Shown here: in pieces, positions 21,348-22,733 of the stretch | Numbering within the stretch: position 1 is the first letter of the stretch | Layout: the number at the start of each line of letters is the position of its first letter | Origin: COE1 sp963596435 | Lineage (GTDB): Bacteria; Bacillota; Clostridia; Lachnospirales; Lachnospiraceae | DNA length: 22,733 bases | Direction: 5' to 3' | Assembly: GCA_963596435.1 (NCBI GenBank) | Contig: CAVBMG010000052.1 | Location: 1-22,733, forward strand | Notes under the pieces: generated by a model | What the model was told of the DNA's origin: nothing | Seen by the model: the letters and a program-made list of their open reading frames with translations, nothing else | Database searches by the model: none | Program-made: the position numbers and the translations under genes

Positions 21348-21537
21348 TGAATAGCGTACAGCCCTGTGCAATAAAATCTTTTATTTTCATATGAATCATT
21401 TCTTCGGGAATATCCAGCTTCTTAGCCAGACAGGGAATGCACAGATAGCTGGTACTTCCGCGATTGACGAATTTTTTGTAAGCACCTATCTCGTTAAAAG
21501 ACAGGTGCTTACCGCATTTCATACAGGTTCCGTTCAT
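21334..21537 (-). CDS. Small zinc-ribbon-like protein
   Basis: This protein of 67 residues has two CxxC pairs (CMKC near the N-terminus and CIPC about 28 residues later), expected to hold one zinc ion, followed by a helical segment (KKLDIPEEMIHMKIKDFIAQGC). I do not recognise a named family; similar short proteins of unknown role occur in Lachnospiraceae. The longer frame starting at 21636 lies inside the GH27 gene. The ATG at 21535-21537 shares one base with the GH27 stop (TAATG), so translation is probably coupled, and no strong ribosome site of its own is visible. Its 3' end overlaps the end of the FecE-type gene on the other strand by 14 bases. Confidence 0.7.
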   Translation of the reverse strand: MNGTCMKCGKHLSFNEIGAYKKFVNRGSTSYLCIPCLAKKLDIPEEMIHMKIKDFIAQGCTLFINEE

Positions 21538-22667
21538 TATGCTTTCACGACCTTTGCTCTGTATACAGCGCAGTCGCAGGCATCTAGTTCCTGAATCCAG
21601 GTGCCATTGGTCACTGTAGAGGTCTTTTTTGTCCATACTTCTGTCATTTTCAGTGTGCGGCCGGTACTTTGAGGAAGTCCGAGTTCGTCCAGATTGAATC
21701 TGGCAACGCCTTTATTTTCACTCAGATTAAACAGACCGATTGCAATATCGCCATTGCTGAGATTTCTGGAATACATTACCATATCTTCACCAGCCCAGAT
21801 ACCATTCAGCTTGACAGCCTGGCGGCACATGGCATCCTGATTGATGGCGATCAGATCACGATTCATCAGGATATTTCTGGTGGCATCATTCATATTTCTG
21901 ATATCACAGCCGATCATCAATGGTGAACCAAGTAGTGCCCAGATGGAGTAATGGGTTTTATACTGGGTGTCATTGCAGCCTTTTAATCCTACATTTCCCT
22001 GTCCATACATACCAACAATCAGCATGTCCATGTCATTGAAACAGCCGGTAGCATTGTAAGGCAGAAGCTTTTCCTGCTGATGAACCAGGTCTTTTACAGA
22101 TTCCCAGGTGTCGAAGATGTCTCCTGTGGAGCGCCACATGCTGGCACCGCTTTCCTTCATCCATTCGTGTGTCTCATCAGCACCCCAGGAGCATGCGCTG
22201 AAAAGGATATCTCTGCCACAGTTCTCCAATGCCAGTCCCATTCTGCGATACAGATATTTGCCGGCAACGATAGGGCTGTGATAGCAGTAGTCGTATTTGA
22301 GAAAGTCAACGCCCCAGGAGGCGAAGGTCTCTGCATCTGTAAATTCGTGTTCATAGCTTCCAGGGTATCCAGCACAGGTGAGATTGCCGGCACAGGAATA
22401 CATACCAAATTTCAAACCTTTACTGTGTACGTAGTCAGCTACCGCTTTCATGCCGTTAGGAAATTTGGCAGGATCAGCAACCAGTCTGCCCTGCGCATCA
22501 CGTTCCTTGAGTGACCAGCAGTCATCAATAACCAGATAGTCATAACCTGCATCTTTTAGACCGCTTGCTACCATGCAGTCTGCCGTTTCTTTAATGAGTG
22601 ATTCATTGATCTTTTCTCCGAAAGTGTTCCAGGAGTTCCATCCCATAGGGGGTGTCAGTTTTACCAT
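21537..22667 (-). CDS. GH27 alpha-galactosidase
   Basis: This protein of 376 residues belongs to glycoside hydrolase family 27, which removes terminal alpha-linked galactose (or sometimes alpha-N-acetylgalactosamine or beta-arabinopyranose) from oligosaccharides with retention. The N-terminal PPMGWNSWNTF is diagnostic. D126 in LKYDYC is the nucleophile and D183 in RSTGD is the acid/base. The WALLGSPLMIGCDIRNM and NRDLIAINQD segments mark the end of the barrel, and a C-terminal beta domain follows. No signal peptide is present, so it works inside the cell on imported raffinose- or galactomannan-type sugars. The ATG at 22665-22667 follows AGGAAG. TATAAT (22687-22682, minus) lies just upstream, but with no good -35. 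It leads a two-gene unit with the zinc-ribbon protein. Confidence 0.94.
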   Translation of the reverse strand: MVKLTPPMGWNSWNTFGEKINESLIKETADCMVASGLKDAGYDYLVIDDCWSLKERDAQGRLVADPAKFPNGMKAVADYVHSKGLKFGMYSCAGNLTCAGYPGSYEHEFTDAETFASWGVDFLKYDYCYHSPIVAGKYLYRRMGLALENCGRDILFSACSWGADETHEWMKESGASMWRSTGDIFDTWESVKDLVHQQEKLLPYNATGCFNDMDMLIVGMYGQGNVGLKGCNDTQYKTHYSIWALLGSPLMIGCDIRNMNDATRNILMNRDLIAINQDAMCRQAVKLNGIWAGEDMVMYSRNLSNGDIAIGLFNLSENKGVARFNLDELGLPQSTGRTLKMTEVWTKKTSTVTNGTWIQELDACDCAVYRAKVVKA

Positions 22668-22710
22668 TTTCTTTTCTTCCTCGTATTATATAGTAGTAGT
22701 TTTTAGAGAC

Positions 22711-22729
22711 CCTCTCCAAGGTCTTTTTA
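22711..22729 (+). terminator. Short hairpin with T-tract at the window edge
   Basis: AGACC and GGTCT form a five-bp stem followed by TTTTT on the plus strand. No plus-strand gene immediately precedes it, so its use as a terminator is doubtful; it could mark the boundary with the next locus, which lies outside the window. Confidence 0.25.
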
Positions 22730-22733
22730 ACTA

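Overview
The window looks like a chromosomal segment of a low-GC Gram-positive anaerobe, most likely a Lachnospiraceae-type Clostridium. The grounds are a DUF4317 protein, a GH25 lysozyme with an SH3 tail, a bacteriohemerythrin, strong GGAGG-type ribosome binding sites, TTGACA/TATAAT-type promoters and intracellular plant-glycan enzymes. No rRNA, tRNA, transposase, phage gene or CRISPR array was seen.

Layout. 1-2271 (minus): DUF4317 protein followed by endonuclease IV (nfo). 2272-2690: a divergent intergenic region holding a large structured palindromic element (copy A) and a triple operator-like repeat. 2691-4115 (plus): AAA ATPase with a DUF234 nuclease-like tail. 4164-4988 (minus): a two-domain hemerythrin. 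5153-7006 (plus): OLD-family ATPase/TOPRIM nuclease. 7094-8122 (plus): secreted GH25 lysozyme. 8272-13607 (plus): a tightly packed run of pncB, a NrtR-like Nudix regulator, an aldo/keto reductase with two Fe-S clusters, a duplicated rhamnose-mutarotase-like protein and a GH28 pectin hydrolase. 13773-16229 (plus): glycogen phosphorylase. 16382-16992 (plus): a YefM/ParE-type toxin-antitoxin pair. 17043-17591 (plus): a membrane-anchored surface protein. 17592-17924: structured element copy B plus another large hairpin. 17925-21347 (plus): a binding-protein-dependent ABC importer of the iron/haem/corrinoid type. 21334-22667 (minus): GH27 alpha-galactosidase with a small zinc-ribbon protein.

How the genes work together. 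The pncB-nrtR pair is a self-contained NAD salvage and regulation unit. The mutarotase-like and GH28 genes overlap and fit intracellular pectin or rhamnogalacturonan oligosaccharide use. The surface protein and importer form a likely metal-chelate uptake locus.

The most interesting item is the pair of about 155-nt elements, A at 2329-2483 and B at 17608-17766. They share short conserved motifs, but their helices differ in sequence while keeping base pairing: an outer 24-25 bp stem, a closing helix, a nested hairpin, a second hairpin, and a 6-bp pseudoknot between the second hairpin's loop and a segment immediately after a conserved ACG. I do not recognise this as a known RNA family, and it is the best candidate here for an undescribed structured RNA or DNA element.
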